Below, piece by piece: positions 52,836 through 62,425 of a stretch of 64,000 nt of DNA. The position numbers and the translations under genes were made by a program. Position 1 is the first letter of the stretch. The number at the start of each line of letters is the position of its first letter. The stretch lies in contig NZ_JHZB01000005.1 in the NCBI RefSeq assembly GCF_000621145.1, positions 62,001-126,000 of the forward strand, written 5' to 3'. Origin of the DNA: Desulfobulbus elongatus DSM 2908. Its GTDB lineage: Bacteria > Desulfobacterota > Desulfobulbia > Desulfobulbales > Desulfobulbaceae. The notes below the pieces were generated by a model. It worked only from the letters and a program-made list of their open reading frames with translations. It was not told where the DNA came from and searched no databases.

Positions 52836-53664
52836 ACCACTGGCCCTGACCCTCGGTTTTTCTCCCTGTCCCAACGACACCTACATTTTCAATGGGCTGG
52901 TTCACGGCCGGGTGGCGCTGGCCCGCTGCCGCCTGGCCGGCATCCATCTGGAGGATGTGGAGACGCTCAACGAATGGGCTCTGCAGGGGCGTTTGGATGT
53001 GACCAAATTGTCGTTCCACGCCTTTGGCCACGTGCAGCACAACTATGCACTGCTCCAGGCCGGAGCGGCCCTGGGGCGGGGATGCGGCCCCCTGCTGATT
53101 GCCGGCAACGGTGACAAGCCGGCCGACCTGGCCGACTGGACCATCGCCATCCCCGGCGCCTATACCACCGCGGCGTTGCTGCTGCGGCTGTATCGGCCGG
53201 ATTGCCGGCGGCTCACGGTCATGCGCTTTGACCGGATCATGGACGCCGTTGCCACCGGGGTGGTCGATGGCGGCGTGATCATCCACGAGAGCCGGTTCAC
53301 CTATCAGGCCCTGGGTCTGCACTGCATCCGCGACCTCGGCCAGTGGTGGGAGGAGACCACCGGACTGCCCATCCCGCTTGGCTGCATCGCCGCCAAGAAA
53401 ACGCTGCCGCCTGCCGTCCGCGCCGAAATCGATGGGGCCATTGCCGCCAGTATCCGCTGGGCCGATGCCCATCCCGGCGAGGGGTGGGATTATATCAGGG
53501 CGCACGCCCAGGAAATGGATCCGCAGGTGATGCGCGAGCATATCGCCCTCTACGTCAACGACTCTTCCAGAGCGCTCGGAGAAGAAGGGCTGCACGCGGT
53601 GCGTCAGCTGCTACGCCGGGGCGCGGCTGCCGGGCTTTTCCCCGCCGCTGTCGGCGATATATGA
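52828..53664 (+). CDS. mqnD: 1,4-dihydroxy-6-naphthoate synthase
   Basis: MqnD cleaves cyclic de-hypoxanthine futalosine to 1,4-dihydroxy-6-naphthoate. The 278-residue periplasmic-binding-fold protein shows LGFSPCPNDTYIFNGLVHG, DVTKLSFHAFGHV, GPLLI and VDGGVIIHESRFTYQ, where the His is catalytic. It is coupled to mqnB upstream and to the mobA-like gene downstream (ATGA). Confidence 0.95.
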   Translation: MTEPLALTLGFSPCPNDTYIFNGLVHGRVALARCRLAGIHLEDVETLNEWALQGRLDVTKLSFHAFGHVQHNYALLQAGAALGRGCGPLLIAGNGDKPADLADWTIAIPGAYTTAALLLRLYRPDCRRLTVMRFDRIMDAVATGVVDGGVIIHESRFTYQALGLHCIRDLGQWWEETTGLPIPLGCIAAKKTLPPAVRAEIDGAIAASIRWADAHPGEGWDYIRAHAQEMDPQVMREHIALYVNDSSRALGEEGLHAVRQLLRRGAAAGLFPAAVGDI

Positions 53665-54260
53665 CCGTTGCGCCCAGTCAGACAACACCAACTCCTGTCT
53701 GGGGCTGCGTGCTGATCGGCGGCAAGAGCAGCCGCATGGGCCGGCCCAAGCATCTCCTCTATCGGGAGAACCGGACCTGGGTCGAACAGACGGTCGCTCT
53801 GCTCCGCCTCCGGACGGAACAGGTGGTCATTGCCGGTGCCGGTGCTCTGCCCCCCTCCCTTGCCGGGATGCCGCGCCTGGACGATGTTCCCGGCCTCGGC
53901 GGGCCGCTGGCCGGCATTCTGGCGGCGTTTCGGCGCTATCCCGAGGTGTCCTGGCTGGTGGCGGCCTGCGATCTGCCGGATCTGGAGGTGGGTGCCCTGC
54001 AGTGGCTGCTCGCCGGTCGCGGTCCCGGCGTGGTCGCGATCCTGCCGGATCTGGCGGGAGATGGCCGCGTCGAGCCCCTGTTGGCCTATTACGACAGGCA
54101 GTGCCGGCCGCTGCTGGAAACCATGGCCGCCACGGGCCAGCGCCGGATGCAGTGGCTGCGGCAGGCAGCAGGCGTGATCACGCCGCAGCCGCCCGAGGCG
54201 CTCAGGCGCTCGTGGCGCAACGTCAACACCCCCCAGGAACTCGGCCAACTCGCCCCTTGA
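53661..54260 (+). CDS. mobA: MobA-like molybdenum cofactor guanylyltransferase
   Basis: A 199-residue NTP-transferase that joins GMP to molybdopterin for formate dehydrogenase and related enzymes. IGGKSSRMGRPKHLL is the nucleotide-binding signature, LDDVPGLGGPLAGILAAFRRYP and LVAACDLPDL complete the site, and NVNTPQEL closes the protein. ATG overlaps the mqnD stop. Its place with menaquinone genes is probably a matter of operon chance or of shared need in anaerobic respiration. Confidence 0.85.
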   Translation: MTVAPSQTTPTPVWGCVLIGGKSSRMGRPKHLLYRENRTWVEQTVALLRLRTEQVVIAGAGALPPSLAGMPRLDDVPGLGGPLAGILAAFRRYPEVSWLVAACDLPDLEVGALQWLLAGRGPGVVAILPDLAGDGRVEPLLAYYDRQCRPLLETMAATGQRRMQWLRQAAGVITPQPPEALRRSWRNVNTPQELGQLAP

Positions 54261-54331
54261 AGGCGATGCCGGCCACGAAGCAGGACGGCCTCCACGGTCA
54301 ACGCAGGAAAACGGAGCGGAAAACCACAGAC

Positions 54332-55681
54332 ATGGAGCAGGCTATCGCAGATTGTATCGGGCGGGACCCCGAGCAGCGGGAGTTTCATCAGGTAGTCCGG
54401 GAATTTCTTGTCAGCATCCGGCCGGTGCTGGATCGGCATCCGGAATACCGGCGGCTGGCCGTGCTCGAACGGCTGGTCGAGCCGGAGCGGATGATTCTCT
54501 TTCGGGTCCCCTGGATGGACGATCAGGGCGGGGTCCACGTCAACCGCGGCTACCGGGTGGAGATGAGTTCCGCCATCGGCCCGTACAAGGGCGGCCTGCG
54601 CTTCCACCCGTCGGTCAATCTGTCGATCATCAAATTCCTGGCCTTCGAGCAGGTGTTCAAGAACAGCCTGACCACGCTGCCCCTGGGCGGCGCCAAGGGC
54701 GGGGCCGATTTCGATCCCAAGGGACGGTCCGATACCGAGGTGATGCGCTTCTGCCAGGCCTTTATGGCCGAGCTGTTCCGCCATATCGGCGAGGACACCG
54801 ACGTGCCGGCCGGCGACATCGGCGTCGGTGCGCGCGAGATCGGCTATCTCTTCGGCATGTACAAGAAACTGCAAAATAAATTCACCGGGGTGCTCACCGG
54901 CAAGGGGCTGGATTGGGGCGGCAGCCTTATCCGGCCGGAGTCTACGGGCTACGGCATCATCTATTTCGCCGCCGAGATGCTCGGACGCTGTGGGGAAACG
55001 GTGGCCGGCAAACGGTGGCTGGTGTCCGGGTCGGGCAATGTGGCCCAGTTCACCGCGGAAAAGATCCTCCATCTGGGCGGCAGGGTGCTGACCATGTCCG
55101 ACTCGTCCGGCCATATCTACGATGAGGAAGGCATCGATGCGGCCAAGCTGGCCTTTATCAAGGAATTGAAGAATGTTCGCCGCGGCCGCATCCGCGAATA
55201 CTGCGACCAGTACCCGCAAGCCGTGTATGTGCCGGCCGATCCCGTGCTGGGCTGGAATCCGCTGTGGCACTATCCGGCAGACTGCGCCGTTCCTGCGGCC
55301 ACCCAGAACGAGATCACCGGCCAGGATGCCCGGCATCTGGTGGCCGGCGGCGTGCGCCTGGTCTGCGAGGGCGCCAACATGCCCTCGACCCCGGAGGCCA
55401 TCGCCGTCTTCCGGGAACACGCTGTCCTTTTCGGACCGGCCAAAGCGGCCAATGCCGGCGGGGTGGCGGTATCCGGCCTGGAAATGGTCCAGGACTCGAT
55501 GCGGATGAGCTGGACCCGTGAGGAGGTGGATACCCGCCTGCATGCGATCATCCGCGCCATCCACCGGACCTGTCTCGATGAGGCCGCGGCCTACGGCCGC
55601 GAGGGCGATTATGTGGCCGGGGCCAATATCGCCGGTTTTGTCAAGGTGGCCAGCGCCATGCTCGATCAGGGACTGGTGTAG
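54332..55681 (+). CDS. gdhA: Glutamate dehydrogenase (NADP type)
   Basis: GdhA makes glutamate from ammonium and 2-oxoglutarate. The 449-residue protein has the substrate loop GPYKGGLRFHPSVN, the catalytic Lys in LGGAKGGADFDPKG, and the Rossmann VSGSGNVAQFTAEK. The hexameric bacterial form is about this long. ATG at 54332 fits homology; a longer open frame starts inside mobA. Co-directional with bpt, 17 bases downstream. Confidence 0.97.
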   Translation: MEQAIADCIGRDPEQREFHQVVREFLVSIRPVLDRHPEYRRLAVLERLVEPERMILFRVPWMDDQGGVHVNRGYRVEMSSAIGPYKGGLRFHPSVNLSIIKFLAFEQVFKNSLTTLPLGGAKGGADFDPKGRSDTEVMRFCQAFMAELFRHIGEDTDVPAGDIGVGAREIGYLFGMYKKLQNKFTGVLTGKGLDWGGSLIRPESTGYGIIYFAAEMLGRCGETVAGKRWLVSGSGNVAQFTAEKILHLGGRVLTMSDSSGHIYDEEGIDAAKLAFIKELKNVRRGRIREYCDQYPQAVYVPADPVLGWNPLWHYPADCAVPAATQNEITGQDARHLVAGGVRLVCEGANMPSTPEAIAVFREHAVLFGPAKAANAGGVAVSGLEMVQDSMRMSWTREEVDTRLHAIIRAIHRTCLDEAAAYGREGDYVAGANIAGFVKVASAMLDQGLV

Positions 55682-55698
55682 CGGCGGAGGAACGTGTT

Positions 55699-56439
55699 GT
55701 GACCGGAAGGGAAAATGCAGGCGGACGGGGCAGGTCCGGAATGATTGTCGGAGATCTGGAGCGGTTCTTCATCCATGCGGCGGCCGAATGCCCCTACGAC
55801 ATGGCCGCCGACGCCATTTATCATCAGGCCGTTTTCGGCCGGCTTTCCGACGAGGCCATGGGCGATTTCCTGGCCCGCGGTTACCGGCGCAACGGCAACT
55901 GCATCTACAACATGCACTGCCGCGACTGCAATCTGTGCGTGCCCATCCGCCTGCGGCCGGAGCGCTTCCGCCCGAATCGCAATCAGCGCCGGGTCTGGAA
56001 GAAGAATCAGGACGTGGCCATCGAGATCGCACCCCTTACCATGTCGCGGGAAAACGTGGCCCTCTTGCAGCGCTTCCTCTCCACCCGGTTTTCCGAGGGC
56101 CGGAGCAGCGCCGAGAGCTACTATTCCGGATTCTTCATCACCAGCATCGCCCGGTGCTTCGAGATCCGCTACCGGGTCGACAACGAACTTCTGGGCGTGG
56201 CCATCGTCGATGCCGCGCCCACGTGGATGAACGCGGTTTATTTCTTCTTCGATCCCGGCCAGGGCTGGCGCAGCCCCGGTACCCTCAACATTCTCACCCT
56301 CAATCACATCTGCAAGACGCAGCAGATCGACTTTCTCTATCTCGGCTACTGGATCGACGGCCATGTCGGCATGAGCTACAAGAGTGCCTTCCGGCCGCAC
56401 GAACTGCTGATCGACGATATCTGGCGGGAACAGAAATAA
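55699..56439 (+). CDS. bpt: Arginyl/leucyl-tRNA-protein transferase
   Basis: The enzyme attaches leucine (Bpt) to protein N termini to mark them for ClpAP. The 246-residue protein has the conserved YNMHCRDCNLCVPIR segment, FLSTRFSEGR, ESYYSGFF and LGYWIDGHVGMSYKSAFRP. Length is normal. It starts at GTG 55699; ATG 55741 is an alternative. A stem-loop follows, then aspS converges. Confidence 0.9.
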   Translation: MTGRENAGGRGRSGMIVGDLERFFIHAAAECPYDMAADAIYHQAVFGRLSDEAMGDFLARGYRRNGNCIYNMHCRDCNLCVPIRLRPERFRPNRNQRRVWKKNQDVAIEIAPLTMSRENVALLQRFLSTRFSEGRSSAESYYSGFFITSIARCFEIRYRVDNELLGVAIVDAAPTWMNAVYFFFDPGQGWRSPGTLNILTLNHICKTQQIDFLYLGYWIDGHVGMSYKSAFRPHELLIDDIWREQK

Positions 56440-56440
56440 G

Positions 56441-56474
56441 CCGGGGAGGCCAGGATGCGTCCTGACCTCCCCGG
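56441..56474. terminator. Stem-loop between bpt and aspS
   Basis: CCGGGGAGG pairs with CCTCCCCGG, with AGGA/TCCT continuing inside. There is no T-run on the plus strand. It may serve both convergent transcripts. Confidence 0.7.
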
Positions 56475-56517
56475 AACGGACCGCGATGCGGCGCGACGGT
56501 GGTTGCGCTGAACCGCC

Positions 56518-58305
56518 CTAGTTTTTCTCCTTCCAGTCGGGCCGCAGGTGCAGTTCGGTCAACTGCTTGCGCGACACGGAAGAAGGGGCATCGGTGAGCG
56601 GACAGGTGGCTTTCTGGGTTTTGGGGAAGGCGATGACGTCGCGGATGGAGGTCGAGCCGGTCAGCAGCATCATCAGGCGGTCGACGCCGAAGGCGATGCC
56701 GCCGTGCGGCGGGGCGCCGTGCTCCAGGGCCCGGAGGAGAAAACCGAATTTTTCTTTGGCCTCCTCTTCACCGATGCCCAGGGCCATAAACACGGTCTGC
56801 TGCATGGCCGGGCTGTGGATGCGGATCGAGCCGCCGCCGATCTCGTTGCCATTGAGCACCAGATCATAAGCCCGGCTCTTGACCGCGCCGGGGTCGGTGG
56901 CCAGCAGGGGCAGGTCGTCCTCGTTGGGTGCGGTGAACGGATGGTGCACGGCGGTGTAGCGTTTTTCCTCCTCGTCGTACTCGAGCAGCGGGAAGTCGGT
57001 CACCCAGAGGAAGTTGAACACGCCGTTGTCGACCAGTTCCAGCCGCCGCGCCAGCTCCAGCCGCAGTTCGGAGAGCACCTGATGGACGGTCTTGGCCTTG
57101 TCGGCGCCGAAGAGGATGAGGTCGCCGGGCTGGGCATCGAGGGCTCGGCTCATGGCGGCGATCTCGTCTGCGCTGAAGAACTTGGTGATCGGCGACTGCC
57201 ACTCGTCGTCCTTGATCTTGATCCAGGCCATGCCGCGGGCGCCGAAACGGCCGGCATACTCGGTGAGATCGTCGAGATCCTTGCGCGAGAACTGCCCGCA
57301 GCCCTTGGCGTTGATCGCCTTGACCACGCCGCCCTTTTCCACCGCCGCCTGGAAGACCTTGAAGCCGCAGCCCCGGACAATGTCGGTCAGGTCCACCAAC
57401 TCCAGGCCGAAGCGGGTGTCCGGTCGGTCGGTGCCGAAGCGGCGCATGGCCTCGTCATAGGTCATCCGCGCAAAGGGAGGGCGCAGTTCGACGGAACGGG
57501 CGGCGGAGAACAGGTCGCTGATCATCCCCTCGACCAGGGCGATGATGTCGTCCTCGGTGACGAAGCTCAGCTCCATATCGATCTGGGTGAATTCGGGCTG
57601 GCGGTCGGCGCGCAGGTCTTCGTCGCGGAAACATCTGACGATCTGATAGTAGCGGTCCATGCCGGCAACCATCAGCAACTGCTTGAACAGCTGCGGCGAC
57701 TGGGGCAGGGCGTAGAACTTGCCCGCATTGACCCGGCTCGGCACCAGGTAGTCGCGGGCCCCTTCCGGGGTGGAGCGGGTGAGCATCGGTGTCTCGATCT
57801 CGAGGAAGTCGTGGCGGTTGAGATAGGATCGCACGGTCTGCATGGCCTGGTGGCGGAGGATGATGTTGCTGGCGATCTCCGGCCGGCGCAGGTCGAGATA
57901 CCGGTATTGCAACCGCAGGGTGTCGGAGACCTCAATTTCTTCGTCGAGAGGAAAGGGCGGGGTCTCGCTGCTGTTGAGGATGCGGAGTTCGTGGACAAAG
58001 ACTTCGATCGCCCCGGTGGCCAGCTTGGTGTTTTCCATGGATTCCGGGCGGTTGACCACCTGGCCGCGCACGGCGATCACCCATTCGCTACGCAGTTGAT
58101 GGGCCTTGGCATGCACCGCCTCGCTGACCTCGGGGTTGAAGACCACCTGGGTCACGCCCCACCGGTCGCGCAGGTCGATGAAGATGACCCCGCCGTGGTC
58201 CCGGCGGCGGAGCACCCAGCCCATGAGGGTGGTTTCCCTGTCGATGTCGCCCAGGCCGAGGTCGTTGCAGGTGTGTGTGCGCCGCAGCGCTCCCATTGAT
58301 TCCAT
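56518..58305 (-). CDS. aspS: Aspartyl-tRNA synthetase
   Basis: A 595-residue class II synthetase with the bacterial layout: an OB-fold anticodon domain ([19 protein letters not shown]), the catalytic domain with [22 protein letters not shown] and [18 protein letters not shown], a GAD insertion, and the class II motif 3 in [13 protein letters not shown]. Whether it also charges tRNA-Asn cannot be told without gatCAB or asnS data. It lies 96 bases after hisS on the same strand. Confidence 0.97.
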   Translation of the reverse strand: MESMGALRRTHTCNDLGLGDIDRETTLMGWVLRRRDHGGVIFIDLRDRWGVTQVVFNPEVSEAVHAKAHQLRSEWVIAVRGQVVNRPESMENTKLATGAIEVFVHELRILNSSETPPFPLDEEIEVSDTLRLQYRYLDLRRPEIASNIILRHQAMQTVRSYLNRHDFLEIETPMLTRSTPEGARDYLVPSRVNAGKFYALPQSPQLFKQLLMVAGMDRYYQIVRCFRDEDLRADRQPEFTQIDMELSFVTEDDIIALVEGMISDLFSAARSVELRPPFARMTYDEAMRRFGTDRPDTRFGLELVDLTDIVRGCGFKVFQAAVEKGGVVKAINAKGCGQFSRKDLDDLTEYAGRFGARGMAWIKIKDDEWQSPITKFFSADEIAAMSRALDAQPGDLILFGADKAKTVHQVLSELRLELARRLELVDNGVFNFLWVTDFPLLEYDEEEKRYTAVHHPFTAPNEDDLPLLATDPGAVKSRAYDLVLNGNEIGGGSIRIHSPAMQQTVFMALGIGEEEAKEKFGFLLRALEHGAPPHGGIAFGVDRLMMLLTGSTSIRDVIAFPKTQKATCPLTDAPSSVSRKQLTELHLRPDWKEKN

Positions 58306-58401
58306 GTTTCGTTCTCCGTATGATAGGCCGGGACCGCTTCGAGGTTGTCCCGGAAGGTAGCTGTTCTAAGGCCGGTTGGCTGCTGTGCCGTGCATCTGCG
58401 C

Positions 58402-59682
58402 TCAGCCAGAGGTTGCGGCCGTCCCCACCAGAGCGAGCAGACGCCGCGCCTGCTCCTCGGGGGAGCCGTTCAGGGTAAAAGTCCGCTGTTCCTGGGTCCG
58501 CATGTCACGGAGGATCGCCTCGCCCCGCGCCCATTCGTCCTCGCCGACAATGAGGGTGAAGCGGGCGTTGCTCCGGCCAGCCTGCTTGAGCTGCGCCTTG
58601 AGGCTGCGGCCGCTGTAGTCGATGGCCGCCTTGGCGCCCTGCTGCCGCAGGGCATGAACCAACTGGCCGCAAGGGGCGAGAAGGGCGGTGCCGAGGGCGG
58701 CCACGAAGAGATCCGTGCTCGGGGCCGCAAGCGAATTGTTGGCTTGCTGCTCCATCAGCAGGACCAGGCGTTCCAGACCCATGGCGAAACCGATGCCGGA
58801 GAGCGGCGGACCGCCCAGTTGTTCGATCAGGCCGTCGTAGCGCCCCCCGGCGCCGACGGCTGCCTGCGCGCCGAGATCGGTGGTGAGGAACTCGAAGGTG
58901 GTGCGGGTGTAATAGTCGAGGCCGCGGACCATGAACCGGTTGATGCGGAAGGGGATGCGCAGTTCTTCCAGCGCGGTGCGGACTTCGAGGAAATGGCGGT
59001 CGCAGTCGGGGCAGAGCGTTTCCAGCAGCGAGGGCGCTTCCTGGACCACGGCGCGGCAGGACGGTTTCTTGCAGTCGAGCACCCGCAGCGGATTGGTGCG
59101 GGTGCGGCGCTGGCAATCGTCGCACAAAACCTCGCGCCGCTGTTCGAGGAAGGCGACCAGCCGCTCCTTGAACGGCGGCCGGCAGACCGGGCACCCCAGG
59201 GAGTTCAGTTCCAGGCTGACGGTCAGGCCCAGTTCGTCCAGCAGCATCCGGCCCATGGCGATCAGCTCGGCGTCGACCCGGGGCTCGGCCGCGCCGATGA
59301 TTTCGGCGTCCAGTTGATGAAACTGCCGCAGGCGGCCCTTTTGCGGCCGCTCGTGCCGGAACATCGGGCCGATGGTGTAGAGGCGCTGCACCGGCTGCTG
59401 CACATGGAGGCCGTGCTCGATGAAGGCGCGCATGATCGAGGCGGTGGCCTCGGGCCGCATGGTGATGCCCTTGTCGGCAAAGGTATACATTTCCTTTTCC
59501 ACCACATCGGTGGCCTCGCCGATGGAACGAACGAAAAGTTCGGTCTTTTCCAGGATGGGCATCCGGATCTCCTGGAAACCGAACCGTTCGAAAATATCCC
59601 GTGCCCGTTGTTCGATGGACTGCCACCGGCCGACGGCCTCGGGTAGGATGTCTTTGAACCCGTTGATTGCTTGAATTTTCAA
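58402..59682 (-). CDS. hisS: Histidyl-tRNA synthetase
   Basis: A 426-residue class II synthetase. GFKDILPEAVGRWQSIE starts the protein, TMRPEATASIMRAFIEHG and PMFRHERPQKGRLRQFHQLDAE form motif 2, and the histidine-binding VRGLDYYTRTTFEF is intact. A pair of CxxC knuckles (CPVCRPPF, CDDC) interrupts the domain, as in many bacteria. Upstream is a 296-base divergent gap. Confidence 0.97.
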   Translation of the reverse strand: MKIQAINGFKDILPEAVGRWQSIEQRARDIFERFGFQEIRMPILEKTELFVRSIGEATDVVEKEMYTFADKGITMRPEATASIMRAFIEHGLHVQQPVQRLYTIGPMFRHERPQKGRLRQFHQLDAEIIGAAEPRVDAELIAMGRMLLDELGLTVSLELNSLGCPVCRPPFKERLVAFLEQRREVLCDDCQRRTRTNPLRVLDCKKPSCRAVVQEAPSLLETLCPDCDRHFLEVRTALEELRIPFRINRFMVRGLDYYTRTTFEFLTTDLGAQAAVGAGGRYDGLIEQLGGPPLSGIGFAMGLERLVLLMEQQANNSLAAPSTDLFVAALGTALLAPCGQLVHALRQQGAKAAIDYSGRSLKAQLKQAGRSNARFTLIVGEDEWARGEAILRDMRTQEQRTFTLNGSPEEQARRLLALVGTAATSG

Positions 59683-59978
59683 GATATACTCCAGAAAAAC
59701 CGCGTGCGCGGCACCGCGTGCGCTTCACCCGTGGCGCCCGTGCCGGAAAAATTATAAAATCTAATCGAGAAAGGGGTGAAAAGTCAAGCCGATGTGGTCT
59801 GGTTGTGGTAGAATGTTTAAGATATGCATATTCTCCGTATCCGACGGCAAACCGGTCTCCATGCTTGACAAATGAGCGTGAGCCCGGCATTCTTTCTGCT
59901 TTTGATGCGGACGGCCATCGGGGATACGCAATATTTTCGATTTTTTTTCTGAAAGCAACACACGACCAAGAGGCTTGA
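59683..59978. promoter_or_regulatory. Divergent region between hisS and the nitronate monooxygenase gene
   Basis: No gene is present. On the plus strand TTGACA at 59865 is followed after 17 bases by CATTCT (59888-59893), a fair promoter for the 59979 gene. The long A/T-rich stretch near 59750-59850 may hold the hisS promoter, but no good match was found. T-box or other tRNA-sensing motifs were not seen. Confidence 0.4.
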
Positions 59979-60956
59979 ATGAAACTGCCAGAACTCAAAA
60001 TAGGTTCGTTCATCGCAAAAATTCCGATTATCCAGGGGGGGATGTCCATCCGGGTATCGACATCCGCCCTGGCGGTGCCGGTCGCCGAATGCGGCGGTAT
60101 CGGCACCATCGGCGGTTCCGGCATCCCGGTGCCCGAGCTGCAGGAGGATATCCGCAAGGCCAAGAATGCCACCAAGGGGATCATTGCCGTCAACATCATG
60201 TACGCGATGAAGGATTTCTACGATCTGGTGATGGGCTCCATCGAGGCGGGCGCCGACATGATCATCACCGGGGCCGGATTTTCCCGCGACATCTTCAAGA
60301 TCGGCAAGCGGTTCAACATCCCCATCGTGTCGATCGTGTCGTCGCCCGGTCTGGCCAGTCTGGCGGAAAAGCTGGGCGCGTCGGCGGTGATTGTCGAGGC
60401 GACCGAGGCCGGCGGCCATCTCGGCACCGATATTTCATTGCGCGACCTTTTTCCCTCGATCCGCAGGGTCATCTCCAAGATCCCCCTGATCGCCGCCGGC
60501 GGCATTACCGACGGCTTCGAGATGGCGGAAATGATGGATAAATACGGTGCCGACGGCGTGCAGGTCGCCTCCCGCTTCGTGCTGAGCAAGGAGTGCTCGG
60601 TGTCCGATGCCTTCAAGCAGGCGTTTCTGAAGGCCAAAAAGGAGGATATTGTTCTGGTGTCCTCGCCGGTGGGCATGCCCGGCCGGGCGATCAAGACGCC
60701 TTTCGTCGACAAGATGCTGAACAATGAAGACATTGCGGCCAAGAAATGCCTCTTCCAATGCCTGAAGAAATGCAATTACAAATACTGCATCAGCGAACGC
60801 CTGATGGCGGCGTTCAGCGGCGATGTCGAAAACGGCCTGGTCTTCTCCGGTGCCAATACCTTCAAGATGAAAGAAATCCTTTCGGTCAGGGAGATTTTCG
60901 ACAGCTTCGTCAAGGCGGCGGAGTCGGTGTACAAGGAAAAGTGCGCCGCCTACTGA
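59979..60956 (+). CDS. Nitronate monooxygenase / 2-nitropropane dioxygenase family FMN protein
   Basis: The 325-residue TIM-barrel protein has IPIIQGGMSIRVS, AGGHLGTDISLRDL (with the conserved active-site His), IPLIAAGGITDG and the FMN phosphate loop DGVQVASRFV. FabK-like enoyl-ACP reductases share this fold, so the exact reaction is open. A C-terminal CLFQCLKKCNYKYC holds four close cysteines, which could bind an iron-sulfur cluster or zinc and occurs in some anaerobe homologues. Start at 59979 has no clear ribosome-binding site. Confidence 0.85.
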   Translation: MKLPELKIGSFIAKIPIIQGGMSIRVSTSALAVPVAECGGIGTIGGSGIPVPELQEDIRKAKNATKGIIAVNIMYAMKDFYDLVMGSIEAGADMIITGAGFSRDIFKIGKRFNIPIVSIVSSPGLASLAEKLGASAVIVEATEAGGHLGTDISLRDLFPSIRRVISKIPLIAAGGITDGFEMAEMMDKYGADGVQVASRFVLSKECSVSDAFKQAFLKAKKEDIVLVSSPVGMPGRAIKTPFVDKMLNNEDIAAKKCLFQCLKKCNYKYCISERLMAAFSGDVENGLVFSGANTFKMKEILSVREIFDSFVKAAESVYKEKCAAY

Positions 60957-61006
60957 GTGGTGTTTGGCCGGCGTGATCCGTCAAGGTTCCCTTTTTCTCA
61001 GCTTGT

Positions 61007-62407
61007 ATGACAGTTGAGTCGCTCGAACAGGCATTCGTTGAGGATGCAAGCGGCGTGGCGCATGCCAGGGTGATTCCCGAGTCGGAGCACCCCATCCGCG
61101 AACACCAGCTTGACCGGGAAGCGCTGAAGGTGTTGTACCGCCTTCGCGACGCCGGCTTCAAGGGCTACCTGGTGGGGGGGGGGGTGCGCGATCTCTACCT
61201 TGGCCGCACTCCCAAGGATTTTGACATTTCCACCGACGCCCGTCCCGGCCAGTTGCGGCAGATGTTCCGCAACAGCCGCACCATCGGCCGCAGGTTTCGC
61301 CTGGTGCAGGTCTTTTTCCGGGGCAACAAGATCATCGAGGTGTCGACCCTCCGGTCGCGCAGCGAGTACGACATCGACGGCGAGGAGCAGGTGCTGCCGT
61401 CGAACAACACCTTCGGCACCCTGGAAGAGGATGCCTTCCGCCGTGACCTGACCATCAACTCCCTGTTCTACGAGATCGAACACCACACCATCATCGATTA
61501 CACCGGCGGCGTGCGCGACCTCGACGAGGGGATCATCCGGGTGGTCGGCGACCCGGACCGGCGGTTCACCAGGGACCCGGTGCGGATGATGCGGGTGGTC
61601 CGCCATGCCGCCCGGACGGGATTCGCCATCGAAGAGGCAACCTTTGCCGCCTTGCGGGACCACAAGGACAAATTGGGCCTGTGCCCGCCCTCGCGCATCC
61701 GCGACGAAGTGCTGAAGGACCTGCAATCCGGGGCCAGCCGGCCCTGGGCCGAGCTGTGCATGGTCTCTGGCCTGTGGACCACGCTCTTTCCCCTCTATGC
61801 GTCCTTGCTCGAAGGGGAGCACGGCGAACGGATCCGCCACGAACTGGTGCGGGTTTTCACCGTGTTGGACCGGCTCCATGCCCGACGCGAAGGGGAGGAG
61901 CCGGTCAAGATTCCCGAACACCTGCTCTTTGCCGCGCTGCTGCTGCCCTGGGCCTGCGAGCGGTTCGACCTGCCGGAGACCAATGTGCGCGGGGCGGGCT
62001 TTCATCTCTTGTCCCGCGCCATCCGCGAGGAGGTCGACACGGCCTTTGGCGAGCCGTTCAATGTGCAGCGCATGGCCAAGGAATCCCTGACCACCTTGCT
62101 GGTCAACCTTCCGACCTTCCACCACGCCCGCAGCCAGGGGAACGATCCCAAATGGCTGAAGAAAAAAAGCTATTACCGGGATTGCTCCCGTTTTTATGAT
62201 ATTTATCTGGAGTCGCAGGGGATCCCTGCCGTGAAAACCGAGCGGTTCGTGGTCGAGCGTACGGAAGAGGTCGAGGTGGTGGCGGCGATGCCGCCGATCA
62301 CGGAAGGCGGCGGTGGCGGCGCCAGGAGCAAGGGCCGAAGCGGCATGAATCCCGCCTTCAGCAGCATCAAGACCGGGGTCTTCGGCCTGCGTCGTTCCCA
62401 GGAGTGA
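61007..62407 (+). CDS. pcnB: Poly(A) polymerase
   Basis: PcnB adds 3' A tails that speed RNA decay. The 466-residue protein is of the long class with GYLVGGGVRDLYLGRTPKDFDI (nucleotidyltransferase motif with the DxD metal pair), RRDLTINSLFYE, and RDPVRMMRVVRHAARTGF. The VGGGVRD motif is encoded across a run of 11 G (61164-61174), a likely slippage point. The basic, Gly-rich tail resembles that of E. coli PcnB. A tRNA CCA-adding role is less likely for this length and tail, but it remains the main alternative. Confidence 0.9.
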   Translation: MTVESLEQAFVEDASGVAHARVIPESEHPIREHQLDREALKVLYRLRDAGFKGYLVGGGVRDLYLGRTPKDFDISTDARPGQLRQMFRNSRTIGRRFRLVQVFFRGNKIIEVSTLRSRSEYDIDGEEQVLPSNNTFGTLEEDAFRRDLTINSLFYEIEHHTIIDYTGGVRDLDEGIIRVVGDPDRRFTRDPVRMMRVVRHAARTGFAIEEATFAALRDHKDKLGLCPPSRIRDEVLKDLQSGASRPWAELCMVSGLWTTLFPLYASLLEGEHGERIRHELVRVFTVLDRLHARREGEEPVKIPEHLLFAALLLPWACERFDLPETNVRGAGFHLLSRAIREEVDTAFGEPFNVQRMAKESLTTLLVNLPTFHHARSQGNDPKWLKKKSYYRDCSRFYDIYLESQGIPAVKTERFVVERTEEVEVVAAMPPITEGGGGGARSKGRSGMNPAFSSIKTGVFGLRRSQE

Positions 62408-62425
62408 CCGGCCGGGAGGAACCCA

